Source of the DNA: Pseudomonas sp. UYIF39
GTDB lineage: Bacteria > Pseudomonadota > Gammaproteobacteria > Pseudomonadales > Pseudomonadaceae
Length of the DNA: 64,000 nucleotides
Direction: 5' to 3'
NCBI RefSeq assembly: GCF_029963765.1
Contig: NZ_JALBYU010000015.1
Coordinates: 62,001 to 126,000 of the forward strand
In this document: in pieces, positions 1 to 7,999 of the stretch
Layout of the letters: each line of letters opens with the position of its first letter
Position numbering within the stretch: the first letter of the stretch is position 1
Position numbers and translations under genes: made by a program
The notes under the pieces: generated by a model
The model's input: only the letters and a program-made list of their open reading frames with translations
Told to the model about the DNA's origin: nothing
Databases searched by the model: none

Positions 1-1754
1 CGCATGGATTTGAAGTCGATCCGGCAGATCAGTTGGTCGAACGGGGTGACGCCCCACATGTCGCGTTCTTTCAGCGGCGGTGGCATCAGGTTCAGGTCGG
101 ATTTCGGTTGGGTTGGCGAAGTGTGATCACCTTCAACAGCGCCTTGTGGCACCGGCACTTCGTTGATTGGCACGATGGCCTTGCCGGTGCTGCGGTCCAG
201 CACGTAGATGCTGCCTTGCTTGGTGGACGCGAGTACCGCCGGTTTAACACCGTCTGCGGTTTTCAGGTCCATCAGGGTTGGCTGGCCGCCGACGTCCATG
301 TCCCACAGATCATGGTGGGTGAACTGCATGTGCCAGCGCACTTTACCGGTGGCGATGTCGAGGGCGGTCAGGCCGGCGGCGTGCAGTTCCGATTCAGGGG
401 TGCGTGCGCCACCGAACTGGTCCGGGGTCTGGTTGCCCATCGGCAGGTACAGCATGCCGAGTTTTTCGTCGACCGCGAACATGGACCACATGTTCGGCGA
501 GTTGCGGGTGTAGACCTTGCCTTCGGCAATCGGCGTGGTGTCGTCCGGGTTGCCGCTGTCCCAGTTCCACACCAGTTTGCCGGTGTGCACGTCGAACGCG
601 CGGATCACGCCGCTAGGCTCGTCGGTGGAGACGTTATCGGTGACGTGGCCACCAATCACCACCAGGTCTTTAATGACCGCTGGAGGCGAGGTGGAGTAGT
701 AACCGCCCGCATTGAAGCCGCCGATGTTGGCGCGCAGATCAACCTGGCCCTTGTCGCCAAAGTCTTCGCACATTTTGCCGGTGTCGGCGTCGAGGGCGAT
801 CAGACGGGTGTCGGCAGTCGGCAGGAAGATCCGGCGTGGGCAGACGCTGCTGACCGGCGCAGGGTTGGCGGTGCCGCTCGGGCTTTGCTCCGACGCATAA
901 ACGGCGTCATCGTGATACGTCACGCCACGGCAGGTCATGTGCGCCCAACCCTTGAAGTTCGCCGCGTTTTGCGTGGAGAGCTTCGGATCAAATCGCCAGA
1001 TTTCCTTGCCTGTGTCCGGGTCCAGCGCGATCACCTGGCTGTGCGGCGTGCAGACATAGAGCATGCCGTTGACTTTCAGCGGGGTGTTTTCGGCGGTGGT
1101 TTCGCCCGGGTCGTTCGGCCCTGGCAGGTCACCAGTGCGGAAGGTCCAGGCCGGCACCAGTTTGTTCGCGTTCTGCGGGGTGATCTGCGCCAGTGGCGAG
1201 TATCGATCGCCGTGAGCGCTGCGGCCGTAGGAGTTCCAGTCACCGTCGGGCATGGCCGGGGCGGTGTTGGTCATGCCCGGCACGCTGTCGCGGTCCAGTT
1301 GGCCTTTGATTTCACCGGGGTTGGTGAATTGGCTGGCCAGCGCGGCAACGCCCGCCAGCACCACGGCCACGCTCAGTGCGCCGGTGCCCATCGGCGCAGG
1401 GCCAGTGAGCAACAGCGGACGGCGGAACCACGGCAGCAACATGACGATGCCCAGCGCAAACAGCATGGCCAGACGCGGCACCAGTTGCCACCAATCGAGG
1501 CCGACTTCCCACAAGGCCCAAGCGGTGCTGGCGAACAGCACCAGCGCGTAGAGGCCCAGTGCAACGCGGCGAGCGGCAATCAGCAGCACGCCGGTCAGCG
1601 CCAGGCCAATACCGGCCAGCAGGTAATACAGCGAGCCGCCGAGCATGCTCAGCTTGATCCCTCCGGCCAGCATAGCCAGGCCCATTAGCAGAAGCAGGAT
1701 ACCGAGCAGGCTCGGCAGCAGACGGCTTCGACTCAAAGCACCATCAGTGCTCAT
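1..1754 (-). CDS. gcd: Quinoprotein (PQQ) glucose dehydrogenase, 3' end outside window
   Basis: Membrane-bound PQQ-dependent glucose dehydrogenase, oxidising glucose to gluconolactone in the periplasm and passing electrons to ubiquinone. I translated the minus strand from the ATG at 1754: 584 codons are open to the window edge. The first ~140 residues form about five hydrophobic segments, typical of Gcd. The periplasmic beta-propeller follows, with readable repeats such as DWNSYGRSAHGDRYSPL, HSQVIALDPDTGKEIWRFD, HDLWDMDVGGQPTLMDL and GSIYVLDRSTGKA. A GGAG Shine-Dalgarno lies 12 nt before the ATG. The full protein is normally about 800 residues, so roughly the last quarter is missing here. The gene follows glyA on the same strand but is separated from it by a terminator and 435 bp, so it has its own promoter. 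Confidence 0.95.
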   Translation of the reverse strand, partial: MSTDGALSRSRLLPSLLGILLLLMGLAMLAGGIKLSMLGGSLYYLLAGIGLALTGVLLIAARRVALGLYALVLFASTAWALWEVGLDWWQLVPRLAMLFALGIVMLLPWFRRPLLLTGPAPMGTGALSVAVVLAGVAALASQFTNPGEIKGQLDRDSVPGMTNTAPAMPDGDWNSYGRSAHGDRYSPLAQITPQNANKLVPAWTFRTGDLPGPNDPGETTAENTPLKVNGMLYVCTPHSQVIALDPDTGKEIWRFDPKLSTQNAANFKGWAHMTCRGVTYHDDAVYASEQSPSGTANPAPVSSVCPRRIFLPTADTRLIALDADTGKMCEDFGDKGQVDLRANIGGFNAGGYYSTSPPAVIKDLVVIGGHVTDNVSTDEPSGVIRAFDVHTGKLVWNWDSGNPDDTTPIAEGKVYTRNSPNMWSMFAVDEKLGMLYLPMGNQTPDQFGGARTPESELHAAGLTALDIATGKVRWHMQFTHHDLWDMDVGGQPTLMDLKTADGVKPAVLASTKQGSIYVLDRSTGKAIVPINEVPVPQGAVEGDHTSPTQPKSDLNLMPPPLKERDMWGVTPFDQLICRIDFKSM

Positions 1755-2062
1755 AGTGTGGTTCTCCGTGACGTTTTAAGTAATCCCGCGCAAGTTCACT
1801 GTAGATGACGATCCTGTGCGGGCAGGGTTCATATAAAAGTGTTTGGGCGCCGCATTCCCTTGATCCCGCCAATCAGGTTCAGGGATTTTCGACGGGCAAC
1901 AGGCGTGCAGACAGCGCTATCTCGCGAATTTTTCAGATAAGGCATAGAAATGAAATTATTGATCTTTTTCTGGGGGATGAGCGCAAAACGGCAGGAATGT
2001 AGCGGGCAGCAGAAGCGTTTCAGCTTGAAGGGGACAAGGATAATGATCTGTTACAAATACAG

Positions 2063-2072
2063 AAAGCGCTTT
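2063..2072. promoter_or_regulatory. Candidate LacI-type operator upstream of gcd
   Basis: Perfect 10-bp palindrome AAAGCGCTTT about 310 bp upstream of the gcd start. Pseudomonas gcd is known to be controlled by sugar-acid regulators (PtxS, GntR families), but the PtxS consensus has a CCGG centre, so this site is not a direct match. Assignment is tentative. Confidence 0.25.
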
Positions 2073-2141
2073 TACTGTGATGCATCTTTTCGGATTTCGT
2101 AACAGTCGGCTTCGACCTGTCGCCGCAGTGCCTGATCGTGC

Positions 2142-2171
2142 AAAAAAAAGGGCGGACTAAAGCGTCCGCCC
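2142..2171 (-). terminator. Rho-independent terminator after glyA
   Basis: Read on the minus strand: stem GGGCGGA (2171-2165), loop, TCCGCCC (2156-2150), then eight T residues (2149-2142). It sits 19 bp past the glyA stop and closes the five-gene operon before gcd. Confidence 0.9.
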
Positions 2172-2189
2172 CGGTATGTTTCAGTGCCG

Positions 2190-3428
2190 TTAATTCAACA
2201 GGTAGACCGGGAAGCATTCACACAAATGCATCACCCGGCAGCGGACTTTTTCCAGCAGTGCCGTATTGGTCGGTTGCTCAAGCAGATCGGCAATCAGGTT
2301 GGCCACTTCGGCGCATTCGGCTTCACCGAAGCCCCGCGTGGTCAGGGCTGGTGTGCCAATGCGAATGCCGCTGGTGATCGCCGGTTTTTGCGGATCGTCG
2401 GGGATCGCGTTCTTGTTCAAGGTGATGTGGGCGCTCTCGAGCAACGCCTCGGCATCTTTGCCGGTAATGTTCATCGAGCGCAGATCGAGCAGGAACATGT
2501 GGCAGTCGGTACCACCTGATACCACCCGCAGGCCTCGTTTCGTAAGAATGTTCGCCATGGTCCTGGCGTTGTTGATGACGCGTTGCTGATAGCCCTTGAA
2601 CTTATCACCGAGGGCTTCGTTGAACGCCACGGCCTTGGCGGCGATGACGTGCATCAGAGGCCCACCCTGATAGACCGGGAATATGGTTTTGTCGAGCAAA
2701 GCCGCGTATTCACGTTTGGCCAGGATCAGACCGCCTCGAGGGCCGCGCAGGGTTTTGTGAGTGGTCGAGGTGATGAAATCGGCAATACCGACCGGCGAGG
2801 GGTACAGGCCGGCTGCGATCAGCCCGGCGTAGTGCGCCATGTCGACCATCAGGTAGGCCCCGATTTCGTCGCAGATGTTGCGAAAACGCTGGAAGTCGAT
2901 GGTCCTGGAATACGCCGAGGCCCCCGCAATGATCATTTTCGGCCGGTGTTCCCGGGCCAGGGCTTCCATCTCGGCGTAGTCGAGGGTTTCGCTGGATTTT
3001 TCCAGGCCGTAAGAGAGCGCGTTGTAGAGCTTGCCGGAGAAGTTCACTGAGGCACCATGGGTCAGGTGCCCGCCATGGGCCAGGGACATGCCCAGGATGG
3101 TGTCGCCGGGGTTGAGCACCGCAAGAAACACAGCCTGGTTGGCTTGCGAGCCAGAGTGCGGCTGGACGTTGGCATAGTCGCAGCCAAACAGTTTGCAGGC
3201 GCGTTCGATGGCGAGGCTTTCAATCTCATCGACCACCTTGCAGCCACCGTAATAGCGCTTGCCCGGGTAACCTTCGGCGTACTTGTTGGTCAGCACCGAA
3301 CCCTGGGCTTCCAGCACTTCTTCACTGACGTAGTTTTCGGAAGCGATCAGCTCCAGATGGGTTTCCTGACGGTTGCGTTCACGGCCGATCAGGCGGGCGA
3401 TGACGGGGTCGAAATTCTGCAGACTCAT
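2190..3428 (-). CDS. glyA: Serine hydroxymethyltransferase paralogue in an amino-acid catabolic operon
   Basis: PLP enzyme interconverting serine and glycine with tetrahydrofolate; the family also cleaves other beta-hydroxy amino acids. 412 residues, full family length. Visible hallmarks are ELIASENY, NKYAEGYPGKRYYGG, NVQPHSGSQAN, LAHGGHLTHG, VDMAHYAGL and STTHKTLRGPRGG with the PLP lysine at residue 225. The usual MAHxAGL position reads Tyr where housekeeping GlyA has Val/Ile/Phe. It is the last gene of benE/oxidase/ridA/lyase/glyA, starting 11 bp after the lyase stop. Pseudomonads carry several glyA copies, and the context suggests this one serves catabolism rather than general one-carbon supply. 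Confidence 0.93.
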   Translation of the reverse strand: MSLQNFDPVIARLIGRERNRQETHLELIASENYVSEEVLEAQGSVLTNKYAEGYPGKRYYGGCKVVDEIESLAIERACKLFGCDYANVQPHSGSQANQAVFLAVLNPGDTILGMSLAHGGHLTHGASVNFSGKLYNALSYGLEKSSETLDYAEMEALAREHRPKMIIAGASAYSRTIDFQRFRNICDEIGAYLMVDMAHYAGLIAAGLYPSPVGIADFITSTTHKTLRGPRGGLILAKREYAALLDKTIFPVYQGGPLMHVIAAKAVAFNEALGDKFKGYQQRVINNARTMANILTKRGLRVVSGGTDCHMFLLDLRSMNITGKDAEALLESAHITLNKNAIPDDPQKPAITSGIRIGTPALTTRGFGEAECAEVANLIADLLEQPTNTALLEKVRCRVMHLCECFPVYLLN

Positions 3429-3439
3429 GGAGTTATTCC

Positions 3440-4693
3440 TTAGATAAGTGCTTCGGCCAATGGGGCTGGCGCGTGATGCGGCAACACCCGTGACAGGCTT
3501 GTCTTGTTGTCGGAGAGAAAAATGGACGTGTCTTTCAGACCGCTGCCCGTGATCAGGACCACGGCGGTCTGCGGCGTGTCGGGGTGTTCTTCGGCGTACT
3601 TGAGCAGGCCGGCGAAGGCGCTGGCGGCCCCGGCTTCGGGGAACACACCGGTGCTGGCGGCCAGTCTCGATGCTGCTGCGACAATGCTCGGGTCACTGAC
3701 ACAGATGAACTCGCCCTCGCTGGCCGTTACCGCGCGCAAGGCTTTGAGGCGGTCGCGAGGCAAGGCCACGTTGATGCTGCTGGCAAGACTGGTAGGCGTG
3801 ATGCGCTCGGTTTGTTGCATCGGCTGGCCGCTGCTCCAGGCCCGATACATGAAATTGCTGTTTTGCGCCTGTACGCCTATCAGCCGTGGCATGCGCTCTA
3901 TCCAGCCCAGTTGCAGCAGATCGAAAAAGCCTTTGTACACCGAGCCCAGGATGCAGCCATTGCCGACGGGGACAAACACCAGGTCCGGGACCTGCCAGCC
4001 GAGCTGTTCGCACATCTCGAAAGCCACGGTTTTCTTGCCTTCGCTCATGTACGAATTGATGCCGGTGGTGCGGTTGTACCAGCCATGAGTTTCGCAGGCG
4101 TCGAGGCATTGTTCGAACGCTTCGTCGTATTGTCCGTCGACCAGTACGATCTCGGCGCCGTAGCCCTGCATTTGTGCGAGCTTCTCGCGGGGCGCACTTC
4201 GGGGCAGGTAAATCACGTTGCGCAGGCCCAGGCTCGCGCTCATTCCGGCCAGCGCCGAGGCGGCGTTGCCTGTACTGGCGACGGCGACGGTACGTGCGCC
4301 GGTTTGCATTGCGTGGGCCACAGCAAGGGCGCTGGCGCGATCCTTCAATGAGCCGGTAGGTTGTCGGGATTCGTCCTTGATAAACACCTTGATCGGCGCG
4401 CCCCTGCCGAGCAAATCGGGGCGTGAATACAGCGGCGTGTTACCCACCAGTAATGGCGGAATGAACTGCGTGGAGCTCAGCGGCATCAGCCGGTCATAAC
4501 GCCACATGCCCCGGGCATGGTCATGAGCCAGGCTGTCCCTTGACCATTCGCGCGCCAGTGTCGGGTAATCGTAGAGCGCATCGAGGGCGCCATCGATTTT
4601 GCAATGGGGGCAGTAGTAGCTGACTTCATGTGGCTGGTAGCTGCGTTCGCATGCCAGGCACTGCAGCACAAATTCTTTGTAAGACTTCTTCAT
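3440..4693 (-). CDS. Threonine-synthase-like PLP lyase
   Basis: Fold-type II PLP enzyme of the threonine synthase / threonine dehydratase superfamily, 417 residues. The N-terminus carries a small zinc-ribbon-like pair (CLAC ... CPHC). The PLP lysine is K117 in PTGSLKDRAS, and the phosphate/substrate loop reads STGNAASALAG. I start at the ATG at 4693 (MKKSYKEFVLQ) because an upstream in-frame extension has no family similarity and an AAGGGG ribosome site precedes this ATG. Its position beside RidA, which hydrolyses enamine/imine products of PLP lyases, fits a beta-eliminating lyase (serine, threonine or a hydroxylated analogue) more than biosynthetic ThrC. The substrate is unknown. Confidence 0.85.
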   Translation of the reverse strand: MKKSYKEFVLQCLACERSYQPHEVSYYCPHCKIDGALDALYDYPTLAREWSRDSLAHDHARGMWRYDRLMPLSSTQFIPPLLVGNTPLYSRPDLLGRGAPIKVFIKDESRQPTGSLKDRASALAVAHAMQTGARTVAVASTGNAASALAGMSASLGLRNVIYLPRSAPREKLAQMQGYGAEIVLVDGQYDEAFEQCLDACETHGWYNRTTGINSYMSEGKKTVAFEMCEQLGWQVPDLVFVPVGNGCILGSVYKGFFDLLQLGWIERMPRLIGVQAQNSNFMYRAWSSGQPMQQTERITPTSLASSINVALPRDRLKALRAVTASEGEFICVSDPSIVAAASRLAASTGVFPEAGAASAFAGLLKYAEEHPDTPQTAVVLITGSGLKDTSIFLSDNKTSLSRVLPHHAPAPLAEALI

Positions 4694-4740
4694 GGCCAAC
4701 CCCTTAAAGTGCGCTGTGCTGGTGCTTTCCCTGCCGACGT

Positions 4741-4784
4741 CGGTCCAGCGCGGGACCCGCAGATCACTGCGCTGCGCTGGACCG
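4741..4784 (-). promoter_or_regulatory. Intercistronic hairpin between ridA and the lyase gene
   Basis: Perfect 11-bp arms CGGTCCAGCGC (4741-4751) and GCGCTGGACCG (4774-4784) with a 22-nt spacer in the 120-bp gap between ridA and the threonine-synthase-like gene. There is no T-run behind it, so it may be an mRNA processing or stability element setting different levels for the upstream and downstream parts of the operon. Confidence 0.5.
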
Positions 4785-4813
4785 ATGGGCACTTCGCTGC
4801 CTGAAGGTTTTTT

Positions 4814-5245
4814 TCAGACCACCATGATGGCGTCGATGGCGACCAGGGTATTGCGCGCCAGGGCGCTGGCACCTGCGGTGGTGCGGGCTGGATACGGTTG
4901 GGTGAAGTACTCTTCCATGACCCGGTTCAGGGTCGGGAATTCGCTCAGGTCAGTGATGAACGCGGTGACCTTGACCACGTTCGCCAGGGTGCCGCCCGCG
5001 GCTTCGGCCATTTGCACCAGATTGTCCAGGGTCTGACGCAGCTGCCCTTCAAAATCCGTGGCCAGCACTTCGTTGTTAAGCGCCGAGACCGGGGTCTGTG
5101 CCGACAGATAGATGGTCTGTCCGTGGCTGACTTTTATGCCTTGGGAGTAAGTGCCCAGCGGCAGCGGAGCCTTGTCGGTGAAGATGACGTTTTCTTCGCC
5201 CAGGAAGGATTTGGCGAGGGGCTGGAGTTGAGCGTTGGTCTGCAT
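4814..5245 (-). CDS. RidA/YjgF-family enamine/imine deaminase
   Basis: 143-residue RidA-fold protein; family members hydrolyse reactive 2-aminoacrylate-type enamines/imines to keto acids and ammonia. The core motifs are LPLGTYSQGIKV, ALNNEVLATDFEGQLRQTL and YPARTT, with the substrate-carboxylate arginine at R121. The acidic residue near the C-terminus (usual IEAI) appears as D138 in IDAI. An AAGGA ribosome site precedes the ATG. It lies between an FAD amine oxidase (which makes imines) and a PLP lyase (which makes enamines), so it could serve either neighbour. Confidence 0.9.
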   Translation of the reverse strand: MQTNAQLQPLAKSFLGEENVIFTDKAPLPLGTYSQGIKVSHGQTIYLSAQTPVSALNNEVLATDFEGQLRQTLDNLVQMAEAAGGTLANVVKVTAFITDLSEFPTLNRVMEEYFTQPYPARTTAGASALARNTLVAIDAIMVV

Positions 5246-5275
5246 GATGACGTTCCTTGTTAGATGGGTTGGGGG

Positions 5276-6448
5276 TTAGTGCAAATCGGCAACCTGCCGC
5301 ACGGCCTGGGCCGAGAACTCCTCGTCGCGGCAACGCGCCGGGGAAAAATGTTGGTAGTTGAGGTGCAGGGCCGCGAGGTCGGACGGCATCGCGCTACCCA
5401 GTGCGGCGTGGCTGCACAGCCGGGCAATCGCCGGTGCGGTCTGAATGCCGTAGCCGCCCAGTGCGGCGAGCCAGATAAAACTTTCCTGAAGCGGGTCCTG
5501 CCCCAGCACCGGCGAGCGATCGGCTACGAAGGTGCGCAGGCCTGCCCATTTATTGATGATCGAGCGAGGGCGCAGCTTCGTGGTGCTTTGCAGGCGATCC
5601 ATGGTGATGGCCAGGTCGAGCTCGTCCGGTAAGGCATCGCAAGGCAATGACGGGCTTTCATCGCAAGGCGAGACGATCAGGCGTCCGGCTTCCGGTTTGA
5701 TGAAAATGTCTTCGTCGACCGTTCCCAGGTACGGCGTCTGGTGCACGTCGCATTGCGGATCGACCGCCAGCACCGTGCGGCGCAGTGGCCGCACACCGAC
5801 CTTCGGCAAACCGCAGCGCTCGGCGAATTCGTCGGCCCAGGCGCCAGCGGCGTTGACCACAATCGCGGCCTCGAGGTGCTGGCCATCCTGGGTGTGCAAA
5901 GTCCAGTGACCGGCGCGGTATTGGCCTCGCAGCACCTCGGCCTCACGTTTGACCACACCGCCGCGAGCGCGCAGACCGCCAAGGTAGGCGCCATGAATGC
6001 CGTGCACATCGAGATCGAAGGCGCTGGGTTCGAAAATCCCTGCGCTCCACGCGCCCTCTGCCAGGTAAGGCACCAGCTCAAGGACTTGTTTCTCGTCGAG
6101 GAATTGCGCCGTTGGCACCTGCCCGAGAACCGCGGTGAAACGGCTGCTCAACTTATCCACGCGCGCCGCCTGGGCCACGATCAAGGCACCCCGTGGCGCC
6201 CACAATGGATGTTCGGCGAGCCCTAACGGCGGATTCTCGAAAAAGCTCCGGGAGGCACAGGTCAGCGAGCGGATCTGCTGGTTGCCGTAGCTTTCCATGG
6301 AAATTGCCGCCGAGCGCCCGGTGGTGTGGTAGGCCAGTTGCTGTTCGCGTTCAAGCAGGCAAACGCTGCCGTGAGCCGCCAGTTCATAGGCGGCAGATAC
6401 CCCGGCAATCCCGCCGCCGACCACAATGAAGTCGTAACGAGCGGTCAT
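5276..6448 (-). CDS. FAD-dependent amino acid/amine oxidase (DAO family)
   Basis: 390-residue DAO-fold flavoprotein. The N-terminal Rossmann motif is VVGGGIAGVSAAYEL, followed by HTTGRSAA; VVNAAGAWADEFA and the C-terminal GLRTF...GQDP...GYGIQTAPA complete the FAD/substrate architecture. Relatives are D-amino acid, glycine/sarcosine and hydroxy-acid oxidases or dehydrogenases. The start ATG overlaps the transporter stop by 4 bp (ATGA), so the two are translationally coupled. Product imines would be substrates for the RidA protein encoded 30 bp downstream. The exact amine is not predictable from sequence. Confidence 0.88.
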   Translation of the reverse strand: MTARYDFIVVGGGIAGVSAAYELAAHGSVCLLEREQQLAYHTTGRSAAISMESYGNQQIRSLTCASRSFFENPPLGLAEHPLWAPRGALIVAQAARVDKLSSRFTAVLGQVPTAQFLDEKQVLELVPYLAEGAWSAGIFEPSAFDLDVHGIHGAYLGGLRARGGVVKREAEVLRGQYRAGHWTLHTQDGQHLEAAIVVNAAGAWADEFAERCGLPKVGVRPLRRTVLAVDPQCDVHQTPYLGTVDEDIFIKPEAGRLIVSPCDESPSLPCDALPDELDLAITMDRLQSTTKLRPRSIINKWAGLRTFVADRSPVLGQDPLQESFIWLAALGGYGIQTAPAIARLCSHAALGSAMPSDLAALHLNYQHFSPARCRDEEFSAQAVRQVADLH

Positions 6449-7650
6449 GGTCGGCTGCCCTCGGTGACGGCGGCGGCTTTGCTTTCCCGGGTGTAGGTCA
6501 GTACGAAATGCGCCACCAGCCCGAAGATCAGCCCCCAGAATGCAGCGGCCAGCCCCAGGAAACTCATGCCCGAGGCGGTGACCAGGAAGGTGATCAGCGC
6601 CGCTTCACGTTGCTTCTCGTCAGCCATGGCGCCGGTCAGCCCGGCGCTGATAGCCCCGAACAGGGCCAGGCCGGCGAGGGAGGCGATCAGCTCTTTGGGC
6701 AAGGCGGAAAACACCGACGCCAGGGTCGCGCCGAAGGTGCCCATCAGAATGTAGAACACCCCGCAGGCGATCCCGGCAATGTAACGTTTGTCGCGATCTT
6801 CATGGGCTTCGCGGCCGGTGCAGATAGCGGCGGTGATGGCCGCGAGGTTCAAGCCATGGGAGCCGAATGGCGCCATCAAAATTGAACCGATGGCCGTGAC
6901 AGAAATGATCGAGCGCGCCGGGGTGTTGTAGCCCGCGGTGCGCATCACCGCCATGCCCGGCACGTATTGCCCGGTCAGGGTGACCAGGGCCAGCGGCAGG
7001 CCGATATTGATGATCGCGTGCCAGCTCCACTGCGGGGCGATGAAGATCGGGTGGGCGACATCGATGGTGATCGATCCGCTGTTGAGTTCGCCGAACGAGG
7101 CAGCCACGGCGCAGCCGACAATCAATACCGACAGGATGGCGTAGCGCGGTGAAAAGCGTTTGAAGATCAGGTACGCCGCGATCATAGACAGCACCAGGCC
7201 CGGCTGCAGCTTGATCGAGGTGAAGAGTTCGGCGCCGAAACGGAACAGGATGCCGGCGAGCATGGCGGCGGCGATGGCTTTGGGCAGGCGACTCATCAAT
7301 TTGTCGAACGCGCCGGAAAGGCCGACCACCGCGATAATCACCGAAGCCACCACATAGGCGCCAATGGCCTGGGGCAGGGAGACCGTGGGCAGCATCGACA
7401 CCAGCAACGCCGCACCCGGTGTCGACCATGCCGTAATCACCGGAACCCGCAGACGCCAGCTCAACAGCAGGCCGGTCACGCCGCTGCCGATGGAAATGGC
7501 CCAGATCCAGGACGACACCTGATCATTGGGCAGGTGCGCTTCGCGGGCCGCCTGGAACACGATGATCAGCGGGCCGGCATAGGAGATGATCACGGCGATG
7601 AGGCCTGCAATGATCGCTGAGAGGGATATATCCTTTCTGAGTGTGTCCAT
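6445..7650 (-). CDS. BenE-family membrane transporter
   Basis: About 400 residues and 11-12 hydrophobic segments; resembles benzoate/H+ symporters of the BenE family (start DISLSAIIAGLIAVIISY; internal GSHGLNLAAITAAICTGREA). First gene of the operon. I prefer the ATG at 7650 with GAGA upstream; an in-frame GTG at 7677 would add nine residues. In this context the cargo is probably the amino acid handled by the downstream enzymes rather than benzoate, because no aromatic catabolic gene is nearby. Confidence 0.85.
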   Translation of the reverse strand: MDTLRKDISLSAIIAGLIAVIISYAGPLIIVFQAAREAHLPNDQVSSWIWAISIGSGVTGLLLSWRLRVPVITAWSTPGAALLVSMLPTVSLPQAIGAYVVASVIIAVVGLSGAFDKLMSRLPKAIAAAMLAGILFRFGAELFTSIKLQPGLVLSMIAAYLIFKRFSPRYAILSVLIVGCAVAASFGELNSGSITIDVAHPIFIAPQWSWHAIINIGLPLALVTLTGQYVPGMAVMRTAGYNTPARSIISVTAIGSILMAPFGSHGLNLAAITAAICTGREAHEDRDKRYIAGIACGVFYILMGTFGATLASVFSALPKELIASLAGLALFGAISAGLTGAMADEKQREAALITFLVTASGMSFLGLAAAFWGLIFGLVAHFVLTYTRESKAAAVTEGSRP

Positions 7651-7696
7651 GATTTCTCGACTTGGCGTGGCTGACACGCGGTGATTCAGGAGTGAT

Positions 7697-7755
7697 ATTG
7701 AGTCGATTGCTTCGATTCGCGATGAGTGTATTTGAATGGATTGAACTGATTCAAT
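7697..7755. promoter_or_regulatory. Operator cluster near the benE-type promoter
   Basis: ATTGAGTCGATT at 7697-7708 and the inverted repeat ATTGAACTGATTCAAT at 7740-7755 lie 47-105 bp upstream of the transporter start. MocR regulators commonly use paired direct/inverted half-sites, so these are the candidate operator on the catabolic side. Confidence 0.5.
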
Positions 7756-7892
7756 AGGGCGAGAGGTTGTTACGAGATGTTTTTTTGCTATTCGTGCCTG
7801 TTTGCCAGCGCTTTTTCAAATAACTACTTGATTATTAAGTAAAAAATGTTGTTTAAAAATATTCATGGTCAAGGGTGTTTCTTGATTAACTA

Positions 7893-7930
7893 GTCGAATC
7901 AATCGATTCAATGTGTAGATTGAGTCGATT
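7893..7930. promoter_or_regulatory. Operator cluster near the MocR promoter
   Basis: TCGAATCAATCGATTCAAT at about 7894-7912, followed by the second exact ATTGAGTCGATT at 7919-7930, 70-105 bp before the regulator start. This is the likely autoregulatory site. Confidence 0.5.
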
Positions 7931-7999
7931 TATTAGCTGCCTAACATCCATGTGATATGCTCGGATATTCCTCATTTCTACGATGGGTAGCGATCATTC

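Larger units (their letters stand above)
1755..2189. other. 435-bp non-coding gap between glyA and gcd
   Basis: No credible gene. It holds the glyA terminator (2142-2171), an AAAGCGCTTT palindrome at 2063-2072 that looks like a LacI-family half-site pair, and a 7-bp inverted repeat CTGTTAC (2048-2054) / GTAACAG (2099-2105). The gcd promoter must lie here; I cannot place its -10/-35 with confidence. Short open frames in this stretch lack ribosome binding sites and recognisable content. Confidence 0.6.
7678..7999. other. Divergent promoter region between transporter operon and MocR regulator
   Basis: AT-rich relative to its flanks and without coding capacity. It contains two copies of ATTGAGTCGATT (7697-7708 and 7919-7930), the inverted repeat ATTGAA-CTGA-TTCAAT (7740-7755), and an imperfect palindrome GAATCAATCGATTC near 7897-7910. 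These variants of one GATT/AATC core are the likely binding sites of the regulator starting at 8000. Confidence 0.7.

Noticed and set aside
33..1688. 551-codon open frame on the plus strand
   Set aside because: It is the antisense of gcd; the minus strand translates into a clear quinoprotein with membrane helices and propeller repeats, while the plus frame is Arg/His/Gly-rich noise.
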